Part shown: piece by piece, positions 32,542-32,955 of the stretch | Layout: every line of letters starts with the position of its first letter | How positions within the stretch are numbered: position 1 is the first letter of the stretch | Origin: Hemicentrotus pulcherrimus | Lineage: Eukaryota > Echinodermata > Echinoidea > Camarodonta > Strongylocentrotidae | NCBI GenBank assembly: GCA_003118195.1 | Contig: BEXV01000039.1 | Location: 403,375 to 436,329, forward strand | Length of the DNA stretch: 32,955 nt | Reading direction: 5' to 3' | Translations under genes and position numbers: made by a program | Notes under the pieces: model-generated | Databases searched by the model: none | What the model saw: only the letters and a program-made list of their open reading frames with translations | Told to the model about the DNA's origin: nothing

Positions 32542-32770
32542 GTAAGATTCGTCGTGCACTGATAAGATAAAATAAAATTAGATCTATGACCATACACAAT
32601 GAAAAAAGATATTCAAACTTCTTTTAGGTATTAAAGGAGCTACACAAAGAAAATTTACAAAAAATGAAATTAGAACAAATGATATATGGATGGAAAGATT
32701 TTCTCTTGAAAAACATGAATAATTTGCTGAGAAATCATATAGATATCATGGAAACGGGTAAAACGCAATT
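32542..32770. other. Start of the intron after the long exon
   Basis: Begins with the GTAAGA donor; AT-rich, no coding signal. Confidence 0.55.
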
Positions 32771-32955
32771 TTTCAAGACCCTTCTTAGACCCCCAAGGCC
32801 CAAGCGCCCCCGCACGTAAGCCAAACACACGAGCGTAGCGAGCTCTGAATAGTGACGTTACACCCTGGACAAACAGCTCGGTACCGGCTGCTAGCTTCCG
32901 CTTGGTCTGTCTAGCTGCAGACCAAGCGGAAGCTAGCAGCCTTTTTTTAACAGCC
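32771..32955. repeat. GC-rich repeat fragment ending in a hairpin
   Basis: Base composition changes abruptly to GC-rich (CCCAAGCGCCCCCGCACG, CACGAGCGTAGCGAGCTC) inside what should be intron. The GAGCGTAGCGAGC word is typical of dispersed repeats. The block ends with a long hairpin and T-run at the window edge, so it is probably one end of a transposable element whose remainder is outside. Confidence 0.45.
32887..32948. repeat. 23-bp perfect inverted repeat followed by T7
   Basis: Arms at 32887-32909 and 32918-32940 are perfectly complementary (GCTGCTAGCTTCCGCTTGG... and its reverse), with an 8-nt loop, then C and seven T. Arms this perfect imply recent origin or selection. The T7 directly after the stem would act as a pol III terminator if the unit were so transcribed, but I found no A or B box. 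Confidence 0.85.

Noticed and set aside
32160..32597. 145-codon minus-strand open frame opposite the long exon
   Set aside because: A shadow: the coding strand is rich in AAG/GAA/GAT codons, so the antisense reads Phe/Ser/Leu without stops.

Overview
This is eukaryotic nuclear DNA, almost certainly from a marine invertebrate. It is AT-rich and gene-poor, with spliced-gene signals and no bacterial gene organisation. It is full of short palindromes (TACATGTA, GTAGGCCTAC, GTACCGGTA/ACCGGTA) and of short inverted-repeat and tandem-core transposable elements of the kind seen in sea urchins, lancelets and molluscs. I lean towards an echinoid or other deuterostome, but this rests on word composition and repeat style. 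Two single N positions (1964 and 22918) and a duplicated block abutting one of them show a draft assembly.

Coding content is small. The only exon I call with confidence is at the right end (32047-32541, +). It encodes 165 lysine- and acid-rich residues, opens with a good start context after an in-frame stop, and ends in a clean phase-0 splice donor. Three much shorter ATG-to-donor units lie upstream on the same strand (1138-1188, 22468-22491, 29042-29071). Each is phase 0, encodes a basic peptide and ends in GTAAGA or GTGAGT. They could be alternative first exons of one gene transcribed rightwards out of the window, or chance. The leftmost may instead be the tail of a transmembrane exon (about 954-1188) interrupted by a one-base frameshift.

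The rest is intronic or intergenic, with identifiable mobile DNA. From left to right these are: an assembly-type duplication (1775-2153); a degenerate A-rich repeat (2331-2900); three short TTAA-flanked inverted-repeat elements (3482-3843, 6861-7234, 8844-9353); four retroposon-like 3' tails (about 6577-6690, 8560-8622, 12409-12510, 15484-15562); two copies of a pearl/Helentron-like element with an ACGG-type microsatellite and 144-157 bp core repeats (9557-10533, 13244-14064); two related GTC...GAC inverted-repeat elements (19666-20004, 27971-28361); and a GC-rich patch ending in a 23-bp perfect hairpin plus T7 (32771-32955). The pearl-like cores carry dense AGGTCA direct repeats with one-base spacing, the textbook nuclear-receptor DR1 arrangement.

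I saw no rRNA, convincing tRNA, CRISPR array, viral gene or toxin gene.
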